From: an uncultured Collinsella sp.
GTDB lineage: Bacteria > Actinomycetota > Coriobacteriia > Coriobacteriales > Coriobacteriaceae
NCBI GenBank assembly: GCA_958437935.1
Contig: CAUBPS010000002.1
Coordinates: forward strand, 136,303 to 200,302
Reading direction: 5' to 3'
Length of the DNA: 64,000 nucleotides
Part shown: one piece after another, positions 42,683 to 51,170 of the stretch
Numbering within the stretch: position 1 is the first letter of the stretch
Layout: each line of letters starts with the position of its first letter
Made by a program: the position numbers and the translations under genes
The notes under the pieces: model-generated
Seen by the model: only the letters and a program-made list of their open reading frames with translations
Databases searched by the model: none
What the model was told of the DNA's origin: nothing

Positions 42683-43734
42683 TCCGGATACAGAACATCT
42701 ACCACATGCTCACCTATGCGTTCCAGACGCTGCAAGGGCAGGGCTACCGCGGCATCGCAGCCGAGGAGTTCGACAACACCGCCGACCTCCTCGCCGAGAT
42801 ACTGTCACGGGGCGTGAGCCTGCAGCTCAAGCGCGGCCTTGGCCGAGAGTACGTCGACCGCAAGGAAATGCTCTCCTCACCGAGGGGCAAGATTGAGCTG
42901 TCCGAGTCCTTGAAGACGCGCTCGATTCTGCGCAGGCAGCTGGTTTGCAGCTACGACGAGTTCAGCACGGACACGCGCATGAACCGCATCCTCAAGGCGA
43001 CGATCATGCTCTTGATTCGTTCGGACATCGACAAGGCGCGCAAGAAGGCACTTAGACGGCTGCTTCCGTACTTCGTGGACGTGGAAGACGTGAGCCTTTC
43101 GGGCGAAGACTGGCACATGCGCTTCGACCGGAACAACCAGACTTATCGCATGCTCATGAACGTGTGCTGGCTGGTCGTGAAGGGCCTTCTCCAGACGCGG
43201 GAGAGCGGGGGTCTCCGCATGATGGACTTCCTCGACGAGCAGCGAATGAGCCACCTGTACGAGAAGTTCATCCTCGAGTACTACAGACGTGAGCACCCAG
43301 AGCTTTCCGCGGGGGCGCCGTACATCAGCTGGGCGCTCGACGACAACTTCGATGACATGCTCCCCGCCATGCACACCGACATAACGCTCACACGAGGCAG
43401 GGCCGTCCTCATCGTCGACGCGAAGTACTACAGTCACACGACGCAACAGCAGTTCGGCAAGCAAAGCGTCCACTCCGGCAACCTATACCAGATCTTCACC
43501 TACGTGAAGAACAAGGAAGCGGAGCTCGCCAGCACTCACGAGCAGCATAGCGTGTCGGGCATGCTGCTCTACGCCAAGACCGACGAAGACGTGCAGCCTG
43601 ATGGTGTGTATCAGATGAGCGGTAACCAGATAAGCGTGAGGACATTGGACCTGAACCAGCCCTTCGAGACAATACGTTCGCAGCTCGACGGTATTGCTGA
43701 AGCTCATTTCTCAAAAGAGGCGGCTTATGTTTGA
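42679..43734 (+). CDS. mcrC: McrC-type endonuclease subunit
   Basis: 351 residues from the GTG at 42679, which overlaps the McrB stop (GTGA). IRIQNIYHMLTYAFQTL is the usual McrC beginning. The PD-(D/E)xK core is seen in MLPAMHTDITL and VLIVDAKYY (Asp247, Lys249). It cleaves DNA in complex with McrB. A DUF6508 gene overlaps its end by 8 bases. The module appears intact. Confidence 0.92.
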   Translation: MIRIQNIYHMLTYAFQTLQGQGYRGIAAEEFDNTADLLAEILSRGVSLQLKRGLGREYVDRKEMLSSPRGKIELSESLKTRSILRRQLVCSYDEFSTDTRMNRILKATIMLLIRSDIDKARKKALRRLLPYFVDVEDVSLSGEDWHMRFDRNNQTYRMLMNVCWLVVKGLLQTRESGGLRMMDFLDEQRMSHLYEKFILEYYRREHPELSAGAPYISWALDDNFDDMLPAMHTDITLTRGRAVLIVDAKYYSHTTQQQFGKQSVHSGNLYQIFTYVKNKEAELASTHEQHSVSGMLLYAKTDEDVQPDGVYQMSGNQISVRTLDLNQPFETIRSQLDGIAEAHFSKEAAYV

Positions 43735-44152
43735 GAGCCTGACAAAACATCTGCCTGCGATTGAGAATGCCGAGGGATTTGGCAACTGGGTTGTAGACCG
43801 AGAGAGCAAGGGCACCATGGACGACCCAATCAAGATACCCTACGTGAATTACGGAACGACGGTTGCTGACGTTGAACAAGCAATCTACGACTTCGTCGAC
43901 GAGCATTCAGAGTACGAGCTCACGCATTACCACGACATACTTGAACGCAACGGACTCGAGTGGAGCAGCCAAGCAATGTCTGGGGCAGATGTATCGGAAC
44001 TTGACGGCCAGGCGGTGATGGCGCTTCTGCTCGGAGCCGTGAGAGCAGAACGCTTCTGCGATGGGGCACTGCTCGGCTTCTTTGGGGACGGGAGCATGAG
44101 ACGCTGGCTTTTGCGTCTGCGCGAGATTGATGACAAAGGTAGCGATGAGTAA
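43727..44152 (+). CDS. DUF6508 protein
   Basis: 141 residues from the ATG at 43727 inside the McrC end. MFESLTKHLPAIENAEGFGN opens the protein; YELTHYHDILERNGLEWSSQ and VMALLLGAVRAERFCDGALL are characteristic of DUF6508. Proteins of this family often sit next to restriction genes; role unknown. Translational coupling suggests it works with McrBC. Confidence 0.8.
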   Translation: MFESLTKHLPAIENAEGFGNWVVDRESKGTMDDPIKIPYVNYGTTVADVEQAIYDFVDEHSEYELTHYHDILERNGLEWSSQAMSGADVSELDGQAVMALLLGAVRAERFCDGALLGFFGDGSMRRWLLRLREIDDKGSDE

Positions 44153-44333
44153 CAACTTGAGCCTCACCATTGAGATACACAGCGATGAAGACGGACGATA
44201 GAGTTGCGACCATCTTTCCCAGTGAGGGACTTGTCGTCGGATATGGCACGGTGTGGGCCAGCAGCAAGACGGAACACGCGCACTTCCGCATAGATGCTGC
44301 AAGCACGTTGGAATGCAACATCTCGGCATGAAA

Positions 44334-44375
44334 ACATGTATGAGGGACAATGGATTAATCACCCCTCATACATGT
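44334..44375. terminator. bidirectional terminator
   Basis: Perfect 13-bp arms ACATGTATGAGGG (44334-44346) and CCCTCATACATGT (44363-44375), just beyond the stop of the minus-strand gene. Confidence 0.8.
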
Positions 44376-44378
44376 CGG

Positions 44379-44726
44379 CTAAGCAGCGCGAAGCGTAAAA
44401 AACAGACCGCCAAAGAACAGCACAGCACAGGTGCCCACAACCAACTCGAAGTTCGACTTATGCAGCTTCGTCGTGGTATCGGACATTGCCTGTCGAATCT
44501 TCTCAGACTCCTGCATGACCTTATCGAACTGTTCGTCGGTCAGATTGCCGCTCTGGAGCAGGGCCTGTGTCTCGTCGGCCTGCATGCTCAGGACTTCCAT
44601 CTGGCGCATGACAACAGAGTGATTAGTGTCCATGGCCTTATCCATGCTCTGCTTGGCGAAGTCGGCGAGATCCTTGCGATCCATGTCATTGTCCTCGTAA
44701 TGCGGTACCAGCGTGTTAGTCGCCAT
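44379..44726 (-). CDS. small coiled-coil protein with C-terminal TM helix
   Basis: 115 residues. Mostly charged helix (about 15-90, rich in Met, Gln, Glu) followed by one TM segment VVGTCAVLFFGGLFFTL at the C-terminus, so it should be tail-anchored in the membrane. Not recognised. It is divergent from the HTH gene at 44892. Confidence 0.65.
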   Translation of the reverse strand: MATNTLVPHYEDNDMDRKDLADFAKQSMDKAMDTNHSVVMRQMEVLSMQADETQALLQSGNLTDEQFDKVMQESEKIRQAMSDTTTKLHKSNFELVVGTCAVLFFGGLFFTLRAA

Positions 44727-44891
44727 TGTTAGTTCTCCGTTCTAGGGCTCACATGGAGCCCGTTAGTGTTTTGCATTGATTACACGGCTTGATGTCCGTA
44801 CCTCGTGGCCACATAATGCACGGTAGTACGAAATGCTGTGTTCTGTGAACAGCCATTAGGACACCAAAATGTCCGTACTAAAGGAGTCAAG

Positions 44892-45989
44892 ATGAACAAT
44901 GCTGAGACTGATGCTTTTGGAGAGAAAATTGACCCCGAGTGGTTTAAGTGGGTGATACACCGGCTTGACTCGAGCATACGTAAGATTGGGGCTGATGCCG
45001 ACATTGGCAGAACAGAGAAAACCATACTTCGTGCGGTGAAGTCGGGAACGATACGTCCCGAATTGCTGGATCAGATTGCAAAGAAGCTCGACGTCTACCC
45101 AGACTATCTTGCGGGTCGCTACGCATGGACGCTCAATCTCGACATCATGAAAGAAGAGGGAGTCCTTGACTACTGGCGTGAGCACTATCTGAGCCCGAAG
45201 CAATTCCCATACAAACTTGCGGAGCAGTTACGGCTTGATTCCTATCGTCAGCTTATTGACACGCTGCTCATCCATGGCATTTCTGAAGCTGAGTACAAGG
45301 GTCTGGACTGGAATAAGAGGCACGAGCTCGAAAGAGAACTAGATCGACAAACAACCCGAATTCTCAACCACTGGTTTCCTGACCATGCGAGGCCTGTGGA
45401 GGATCTCGAATACTTCCAAACTATGGAATGGCAGGATGAACGTGATGTGATTGAAGCCATGCTTGACTACTTAAAGGACCGAGGGCTCGTGACTGTTTAT
45501 GACCAAGAGCCTGATGATGACTCAGAGGATCCATTCTTTGAGGAGTACAAGCACCTGTCTGTAGTTAGCATGCCTACGATGTCCCGCATCGTCATCAAGG
45601 GCGAATCGGGCTTTTGTAGCGTTGATGAGGCATTCACCGACATGGTTGTCATCACACCCGATTGGATCAGCTACAAATACAAGCCTCGTAAGATATCAGA
45701 GCATAACTTGCCGATGAGCTGGGCATACCAGCCAAGCGGCCTTGGCTATCGTGCGCTGTTCGATGAAGCTGCCGAGAAGGTCACCGGTATCCTAGAGCTA
45801 GATGACGAGGAGTTTGTTGCCGACATAGGTTCAACGACGTTTGCCGTCACATATCCCAATGGAACAAAGAAGCATAGGGTCTTTTGCCTGCCAGGCGACG
45901 ACTTTGCTGAGTGTTTTGCACTGGTGAAGAAGATGGTTCCAAGCGAAGAGGCGATTCCACGCGTCCTTATAACCTCAGATGATGAGTAG
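44892..45989 (+). CDS. protein with N-terminal HTH, unknown function
   Basis: 365 residues from the ATG at 44892, 5 bases after AAGGAG. The N-terminus (RKIGADADIGRTEKTILRAV, PELLDQIAKKLDVYPDYLAG) looks like a lambda-repressor-type helix-turn-helix. The rest is acidic and unrecognised. A direct repeat ATGTCCGTAC lies at 44792 and 44869 in the divergent promoter region, possibly its operator. Lower GC content than its neighbours indicates recent acquisition. Confidence 0.65.
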   Translation: MNNAETDAFGEKIDPEWFKWVIHRLDSSIRKIGADADIGRTEKTILRAVKSGTIRPELLDQIAKKLDVYPDYLAGRYAWTLNLDIMKEEGVLDYWREHYLSPKQFPYKLAEQLRLDSYRQLIDTLLIHGISEAEYKGLDWNKRHELERELDRQTTRILNHWFPDHARPVEDLEYFQTMEWQDERDVIEAMLDYLKDRGLVTVYDQEPDDDSEDPFFEEYKHLSVVSMPTMSRIVIKGESGFCSVDEAFTDMVVITPDWISYKYKPRKISEHNLPMSWAYQPSGLGYRALFDEAAEKVTGILELDDEEFVADIGSTTFAVTYPNGTKKHRVFCLPGDDFAECFALVKKMVPSEEAIPRVLITSDDE

Positions 45990-46120
45990 AAAGCATCTCG
46001 ACATCATGCATAGAAGAACGTAAGGTCAAGCGACAACTCCGAGCATAATCTGCGTACTTGTGACACGGTCGGACATTGCCTCCCGAGGACGAAAAGCCGA
46101 TCTCGGGAGGCAGTTCTTTT

Positions 46121-46339
46121 ATGGAGTCAATCATCGTGGCGTGCATTACTGGTGTCGTAACGCTGATTGGAGTGATCCTTTCCAACTCTAAGAGCAGAGC
46201 CGTCATGGAGGTCAAGCTCGACGCCCTCACGGAAAAGGTCGAGAAGCACAACCAGGTCCTGGAGCGCACCTACGTACTCGAGCAGGACATGGCTGTCGCG
46301 ATGCACGACATCGAGTCCTTGAAGGGAAAGGTGGGCTGA
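46121..46339 (+). CDS. phage lysis accessory protein (XhlA-like)
   Basis: 72 residues from the ATG at 46121. A TM helix (SIIVACITGVVTLIGVILSN) is followed by a coiled coil (KLDALTEKVEKHNQVLE). A 10-bp hairpin (46078-46111) contains the GGGAGG ribosome site. The next gene starts 1 base after the stop. It belongs to a phage lysis cassette. Confidence 0.7.
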   Translation: MESIIVACITGVVTLIGVILSNSKSRAVMEVKLDALTEKVEKHNQVLERTYVLEQDMAVAMHDIESLKGKVG

Positions 46340-46340
46340 C

Positions 46341-46583
46341 ATGAACGAGTTTCTGGCAAGCAACGAGTGGTACTGGCGACTGGCACGCACGATCGTGCAG
46401 GGAGTCCTTGGCGTGGTCATCGCCAACATCGACCTGATCATGGGCTGGTGCGTGCTGGACCCGAGCGTGAGGGGCCTGGTCGTGGCGCTCGTGATGGCGG
46501 TCCTTTCTCCCATCATGGCGGCACTCGGCGGAGGCGACAAGGGCATCGTCATCCCGAAGGGCGGTGCCAACCGTAGGGCTTAA
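46341..46583 (+). CDS. phage holin
   Basis: 80 residues: MNEFLASNEWYWRLARTIVQ, two hydrophobic helices and a hydrophilic tail GGDKGIVIPKGG. Size, topology and place before a lysozyme fit a holin of Coriobacteriia prophages. It overlaps the lysozyme start by 20 bases. Confidence 0.75.
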   Translation: MNEFLASNEWYWRLARTIVQGVLGVVIANIDLIMGWCVLDPSVRGLVVALVMAVLSPIMAALGGGDKGIVIPKGGANRRA

Positions 46584-46660
46584 CGGCATCGACATCTCGA
46601 GCTGGCAGGACGACCTAGTCGTCGGCAACATGGCGACCTGCGACTTCGTCATCGTGAAGG
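46564..46660 (+). pseudogene. GH25 lysozyme N-terminal remnant
   Basis: GTG start; GLNGIDISSWQDDL, then FVIVKAT: the first two strands of a GH25 endolysin, with the catalytic-site Asp of GIDIS. At 46659 the sequence switches to the DUF3800 gene. Confidence 0.8.
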
Positions 46661-47297
46661 CGACCGCGGCGGCAAAGCTCGCTACTACCTGCTCACACTC
46701 GTCTTTCACGACCAGGCAGACAGCATCGCCGAGGCGGTCACGGGCTATGAGGCCAAGCTTGCCAGGGCTGATCTCCCTAACATTCCGTTTCACTCCGAGC
46801 CTCTCATAAACGGGCACAAGGACTATGAGTTTCTTAACATCGAGCAGCGCAAGGTGATGCTCGCCTACTTCTCCTCGTTCGTCCGCAAACTTCCCATTTC
46901 CTATATCACGTTTGTCTACCGCCGCAGCCAGTTCGAAGACCCGGCAAGGCTAATGGAGCGTATGGGGCGCGATATCTCCTCTGCCATGATTGAACACCTG
47001 GGCTTCTTTCAATCTTTCGACGATGTGAAGGTTTACTACGACAACGGTCAGGATATCGTCAAGCAGGCACTCGACCGCTCGGTGGGCAAGGTCCTCTCAA
47101 AAGGGGTCGTCCGACGCCGCAAGACCTCGATGACCGACTACCGTCTCGAGCAAGCGGCGGATTACCTCTGCACTATCGAACTTGCCTTGGTCAAGTACAA
47201 GGCCAAGGAGAGCGATGAGACGTACAACAAGTTCTTCGGAGGTATAGGCTCTTTCAAGAGGAACTGGCTCAAGCAAGCCCGCAACAAGCGGATATAG
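46659..47297 (+). pseudogene. 5'-truncated DUF3800 copy
   Basis: Nearly identical to 35579-36217. The first 12 codons and the upstream RNA are missing, and no in-frame start lies between an upstream stop and the junction; an internal ATG at 46854 would give 147 residues. Differences include LEQAAD for LEQVAD and KAKESDETY for EAKENGETY. A part of the lysis cassette now precedes it. Confidence 0.85.
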
Positions 47298-47378
47298 GCG
47301 GTTCCGCGGCTCTGCAGGGAGCCGCCAACCCCTCCATCGGCGGGAAGGCGGGACGCCGACGCGGAACTCCCGACGACG

Positions 47379-47429
47379 TGCTTCGAGCAGCGGAAGCTGA
47401 AGCGCAAGCAGAAGCAGCGCGGGCAATGA
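47379..47429 (+). pseudogene. yjdF 3' remnant 2
   Basis: Same 17-codon YjdF tail as at 36279, ending RGQ-stop with TGA instead of TAA. Confidence 0.7.
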
Positions 47430-47520
47430 TCGGTGCCGACATGGGCCCAGACGTGAGCAGTGCTACGTCCCCTGTTCACGGGGCGCGAAACCATAAAGGT
47501 TGCACAGAGGTTGCAAAATA

Positions 47521-47589
47521 AGAAGCCCCCGACCTGTTTTCGCAGGTCAGAGGCTTGAAATCAACGAATATCGTTTATTCCCACTCGAT
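47521..47589. repeat. guaA attachment site, proximal end (J6)
   Basis: Hairpin AAGCCCCCGACCTG...GGTCAGAGGCTT (47523-47556), palindrome AACGAATATCGTT (47563-47575) and the core ATTCCCACTCGAT (47577-47589), which is the actual 3' end of guaA. The left side is element DNA, the right side is guaA coding sequence. Confidence 0.75.
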
Positions 47590-49173
47590 CGTCGCGGGCG
47601 GCTTGGACGTGATGTCGTAGCAGACGCGGTTGGCGCCAGGGACCTCGGCAACGATGCGGCCGGAGATGCGGGCCAGGACGTCGTAGGGCAGCTTGGCCCA
47701 GTCGGCGGTCATGGCGTCGCTGGACTCCACGGCGCGCAAGATGATCGGGCGCTGATAGGTGCGCTCGTCGCCCATAACGCCAACGGACTTGATGTCGGGC
47801 AGGACCGCAAAATACTGCCAGCAGCTGTGCTCGGAGTTGCGCTCGCCGGTCTGCTCAAACAGACGCTGGTTATAGGCGTCGAGCTCCTCGCGCACGATGG
47901 CGTCGGCATTCTTGAGGATCTCGAGCTTCTCCTTGTCGACCGCACCGATGATGCGGATGGCAAGACCCGGGCCCGGGAAGGGCTGACGGAACACGATGTG
48001 ACCCGGCAGGCCGAGCGCAAGGCCAAGCGCGCGGACCTCGTCCTTAAAGAAGTGATCGAGCGGCTCGATAAGGTCGAAGTGCACGCCCTCGGGGAACGGA
48101 ATCAGGTTGTGGTGGCTCTTGATGGTGGCCGTCTTGCCGCCCGTCTTGCGAGCGCCGGACTCGATGATGTCGGGGTAGATGGTGCCCTGAGCCAGGTACT
48201 TGACCGGCTTGCCATCGCACTCGAGCTGCTGAGCAACCGCGAAGAACTCTTTCCAGAACTGCGTGCCGATGATGCGGCGCTTCTCCTCGGGCTCGGTCAC
48301 GCCGGCCAGAAGCTCGGCATAACGGTCCTCGGCGTGGACGTGGATAAAGTCGACGTCAAACTGTTTGGTGAAGACCTCCTCCACCTGCTCGGGCTCGCCC
48401 TTGCGCAGCAGACCGTGGTTGATGAACACGCAGGTCATCTGCTTGCCCACGGCGCGGGCGCCCAGCGCAGCCACGACGGAGGAGTCGACGCCACCGGACA
48501 GGGCCAGAATCACGCGGTCGTCGCCGACCTTCTCGCGGAACTCAGCCGTCATGGTCTCGACCAGGTTGTCCATGCTCCAGTTGGGCTCCAGGCCGCAGAT
48601 CTCAAACAGGAAGTTGCTCAGCAGCTGCTGACCGTACTCGGAGTGCTTGACCTCGGGGTGGAACTGCGTGGTGAAGATCTTGCGCTCGACGCACTCCATG
48701 GCGGCAACCGGGCACACGTCGGTGCTGGCGGTAACGGTAAAGCCCTCGGGCACCTCGGACACGGCGTCGCGATGGCTCATCCACACGGTCTGCTCCATAG
48801 GCGTGGAGTTAAAGAGCTTGGCGCCGGCCGTACGCGTGATGGTGGCGCGGCCGTATTCGCCCACCTCGGAGTGGCCGACCTTGCCACCGAGCGTCACGGC
48901 CGTGATCTGATGGCCGTAGCAAAAGCCCAGGACGGGAAGGCCCAGGTCAAAGATGGCAGGATCGATGGACGGAGCGTCCTCGGCATACACGGAGGCCGGG
49001 CCGCCGGAAAGGATGAGCGCAGAGGCGTTCATCTCGCGAATCTCGTCGGCCGAGATGTCGCAGGGGACAATCTCGGAATACACGTTGAGGTCGCGGACGC
49101 GACGGGCAATGAGCTGACCGTACTGCGCACCAAAGTCGAGTACGAGGACCTTTGCGGAAGCCTTTTGATCCAT
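47575..49173 (-). CDS. guaA: GMP synthase (glutamine-hydrolysing), full length
   Basis: 532 residues from the ATG at 49173 (GAGGGGG upstream); the frame is open for 55 more codons without a ribosome site. Class I glutaminase with Cys85 (GFCYGHQ), His172 and Glu174 (FHPEVKHSEYG); ATP-PPase P-loop SGGVDSS (226-232); dimerisation domain ending KPPATIEWE. It makes GMP from XMP and glutamine. The gene end is the integration site of the accessory region on its left. Confidence 0.96.
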   Translation of the reverse strand: MDQKASAKVLVLDFGAQYGQLIARRVRDLNVYSEIVPCDISADEIREMNASALILSGGPASVYAEDAPSIDPAIFDLGLPVLGFCYGHQITAVTLGGKVGHSEVGEYGRATITRTAGAKLFNSTPMEQTVWMSHRDAVSEVPEGFTVTASTDVCPVAAMECVERKIFTTQFHPEVKHSEYGQQLLSNFLFEICGLEPNWSMDNLVETMTAEFREKVGDDRVILALSGGVDSSVVAALGARAVGKQMTCVFINHGLLRKGEPEQVEEVFTKQFDVDFIHVHAEDRYAELLAGVTEPEEKRRIIGTQFWKEFFAVAQQLECDGKPVKYLAQGTIYPDIIESGARKTGGKTATIKSHHNLIPFPEGVHFDLIEPLDHFFKDEVRALGLALGLPGHIVFRQPFPGPGLAIRIIGAVDKEKLEILKNADAIVREELDAYNQRLFEQTGERNSEHSCWQYFAVLPDIKSVGVMGDERTYQRPIILRAVESSDAMTADWAKLPYDVLARISGRIVAEVPGANRVCYDITSKPPATIEWE

Positions 49174-49440
49174 GGTTTCCCCCTCTTGTTGGCGGGGAGC
49201 CGGTGCCCACCCGCGTGAATGAACGAAAATAACTTTCATAGTGTACACGTTATATGGGGTTTCTCGTCCCTCGCAGCCATCAGCGCACGGCAAACGCACG
49301 ACCGGGGCCCTATTTGACGGCGATTGAAGTGTTACCAAACGTTACAGATGATGTAATACGTTTGAACATTGGACGCCCTGTGCCACAATACTGCCGAACG
49401 ACTCCGCCTCTGCGGCGGCAAATACGATAGGAATACCAGC
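49174..49440. promoter_or_regulatory. divergent promoter region guaA / asparaginase
   Basis: 267 bases between divergent genes. A TTACAGATGATGTAATACG stretch near 49342 may contribute a promoter for the asparaginase gene; no riboswitch recognised. Confidence 0.4.
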
Positions 49441-50454
49441 ATGAAGCGCATCCTTCTCATCGCCACGGGCGGCACCATCGCATCGACCGAGGACGGCAAT
49501 GGCCTCTCCCCCGCCCTGACCGGTGAGGAGCTCGCCCAGAGCGTCCCCGAGATCTCGGGCCTCTGCGAGCTCGACGTCGTGCAGCCCATGAACATCGACA
49601 GCACCAATATGCGCCCCAGTGACTGGATGCGTATCCGCGACGTCATCGTCGAGGGTTATGCCGACCACGACGGCTTCGTGATTCTGCACGGTACCGACAC
49701 CATGAGCTACACCGCGGCAGCGCTTTCCTACCTGATTCAGGACAGCCCCAAGCCCATCGTGCTCACCGGCTCGCAAAAGCCCATGGGCAATCCCTTTACT
49801 GACGCCAAGCTCAACCTGTACCAGAGCCTGCTCTATGCGCTCGACGAGCACTCGCACGATGTCTCGATTGTGTTTGGCGGCGTCGCCATTGCCGGCACGC
49901 GCGCCCGCAAGCAGCGTACCATGAGCTTTAACGCGTTCATTAGCGTCAACTATCCGCCCATCGCCTATATCCGCAACGACCGCATCGTGCACAACGGGCT
50001 TCACGGCACGCATCAGGGCGAAAACCCGGTGCGCTTCTACGACAGCATCGACCCGCGCGTATTTGTACTCAAGCTTACGCCCGGCGTAAACCCGGGCATC
50101 CTCGACGCCCTTGCCGATAGCTACGACGCCGTGATTCTGGAGACCTTTGGCATTGGCGGTATCCCCGAGTTTGGTGAATCGGGCGAATCGTTCCAAGAGG
50201 CAATTTTCCGCTGGGTCGATTCGGGCCGCACCGTCGTTATGACCACACAGGTCCCCGAAGAGGGCCTCGATCTGGGTGTTTATGAGGTCGGCCGTGCTTA
50301 CGCCGACCATCCGGGTATTTTGCGCGGCGATGATATGACCACCGAGACACTCGTGGCCAAAACCATGTGGGCACTCGGCCAGTCACGCGATGCCGCCGAG
50401 ATCCAGCGCCTGTTCTACAGCCAAGTCAACCACGACCGCATCCCGATGGCGTAA
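49441..50454 (+). CDS. L-asparaginase (type I)
   Basis: 337 residues from the ATG at 49441. MKRILLIATGGTIAS contains nucleophile Thr12; the second catalytic block is HGTDTM (83-88). No signal peptide, so the enzyme is cytoplasmic and converts asparagine to aspartate and ammonia. Upstream in-frame codons (from 49369) lack a ribosome site. Single gene. Confidence 0.93.
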   Translation: MKRILLIATGGTIASTEDGNGLSPALTGEELAQSVPEISGLCELDVVQPMNIDSTNMRPSDWMRIRDVIVEGYADHDGFVILHGTDTMSYTAAALSYLIQDSPKPIVLTGSQKPMGNPFTDAKLNLYQSLLYALDEHSHDVSIVFGGVAIAGTRARKQRTMSFNAFISVNYPPIAYIRNDRIVHNGLHGTHQGENPVRFYDSIDPRVFVLKLTPGVNPGILDALADSYDAVILETFGIGGIPEFGESGESFQEAIFRWVDSGRTVVMTTQVPEEGLDLGVYEVGRAYADHPGILRGDDMTTETLVAKTMWALGQSRDAAEIQRLFYSQVNHDRIPMA

Positions 50455-50476
50455 TTCAGTTGTCGACGGGTATCCC

Positions 50477-50695
50477 CTATTCGATCCCCTCGAGAAGCTC
50501 TGACACCGTCATGCCAAGGGCGGGCGCGATCTTAAATAGAACCTTGAGCGTGAAATTTGCCGTCCCATCTTCGATTCGGTCGAGGTAGGGTCGGCTGATT
50601 CCTGCTGCCACGCAAAAATCGACCTTGGAGATACCAAGGGCCTTGCGCGTCTCTTCGACCCGCCTGCCAAGAATCTGTTTCGCACGTTCGTCCAT
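50477..50695 (-). CDS. XRE-family regulator
   Basis: 72 residues: RRVEETRKALGISKVDFCVA, AAGISRPYLDRIEDGTANFT and LGMTVSELLEGIE form a standard helix-turn-helix. A perfect palindrome lies between it and the divergent gene at 50772 and is the probable operator for both. Confidence 0.9.
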   Translation of the reverse strand: MDERAKQILGRRVEETRKALGISKVDFCVAAGISRPYLDRIEDGTANFTLKVLFKIAPALGMTVSELLEGIE

Positions 50696-50724
50696 GCAGA
50701 CGAGTTTGAAATGGGGCCGAACAT

Positions 50725-50748
50725 AAACGTAAACTATAGTTTACGTTT
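50725..50748. promoter_or_regulatory. perfect 24-bp palindrome, operator
   Basis: AAACGTAAACTATAGTTTAC followed by GTTT; 24 bases fully self-complementary, 30 bases upstream of the XRE gene and 24 upstream of the divergent gene. Confidence 0.75.
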
Positions 50749-50771
50749 TGCCGAATACACAGGAGTTTTCT

Positions 50772-51164
50772 ATGTCGGGTTCTTCGGTCCGCATGTACCG
50801 AGCCACGCTTCGCACAAACAGCGCACCGCCCAAGCTCGTCGTCGTTGAAGCCAAATGCCTTTCACCCGATGAGCGCACAGCATTTGCATTGCTATCAAGT
50901 CGCGTCGCCGCCGTTCTGGTCCCTTGCCCGGCACAAGGTGAACTTGCCATCCAATGCCAAACGCATAGCTGCTCGCTCAATCAGGCTGCCGTAATCGCAA
51001 CCAGCCAACGCGGCCTGCCCCTTCTTTTAGAAGCCGGCATTGCGCTCACCCTTCGCGGCGCCGGATACGAAAACGAGGCCGCCGCCGACATGGTCTTTAA
51101 ACCACGATCGAGCGGCGGCCTCGCAGCAGCCATCGAATATGCTTGCAGGCTCGTTGCCTACTAG
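50772..51164 (+). CDS. small protein of unknown function
   Basis: 130 residues from the ATG at 50772 with AGGAG upstream. No family recognised; it is soluble, with AVLVPCPAQGELAIQCQTHS (Cys-containing) and a GLPLLLEAGIALTLRGAGYE segment. It is divergent from the XRE regulator and shares the operator, so it is the likely target of that regulator. Confidence 0.6.
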   Translation: MSGSSVRMYRATLRTNSAPPKLVVVEAKCLSPDERTAFALLSSRVAAVLVPCPAQGELAIQCQTHSCSLNQAAVIATSQRGLPLLLEAGIALTLRGAGYENEAAADMVFKPRSSGGLAAAIEYACRLVAY

Positions 51165-51170
51165 GACAAG

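Noticed and set aside
28869..47574. Complete integrative element or prophage
   Set aside because: No integrase, relaxase, replication, capsid or terminase gene was found; only an Xis-like protein and a partial lysis cassette remain.
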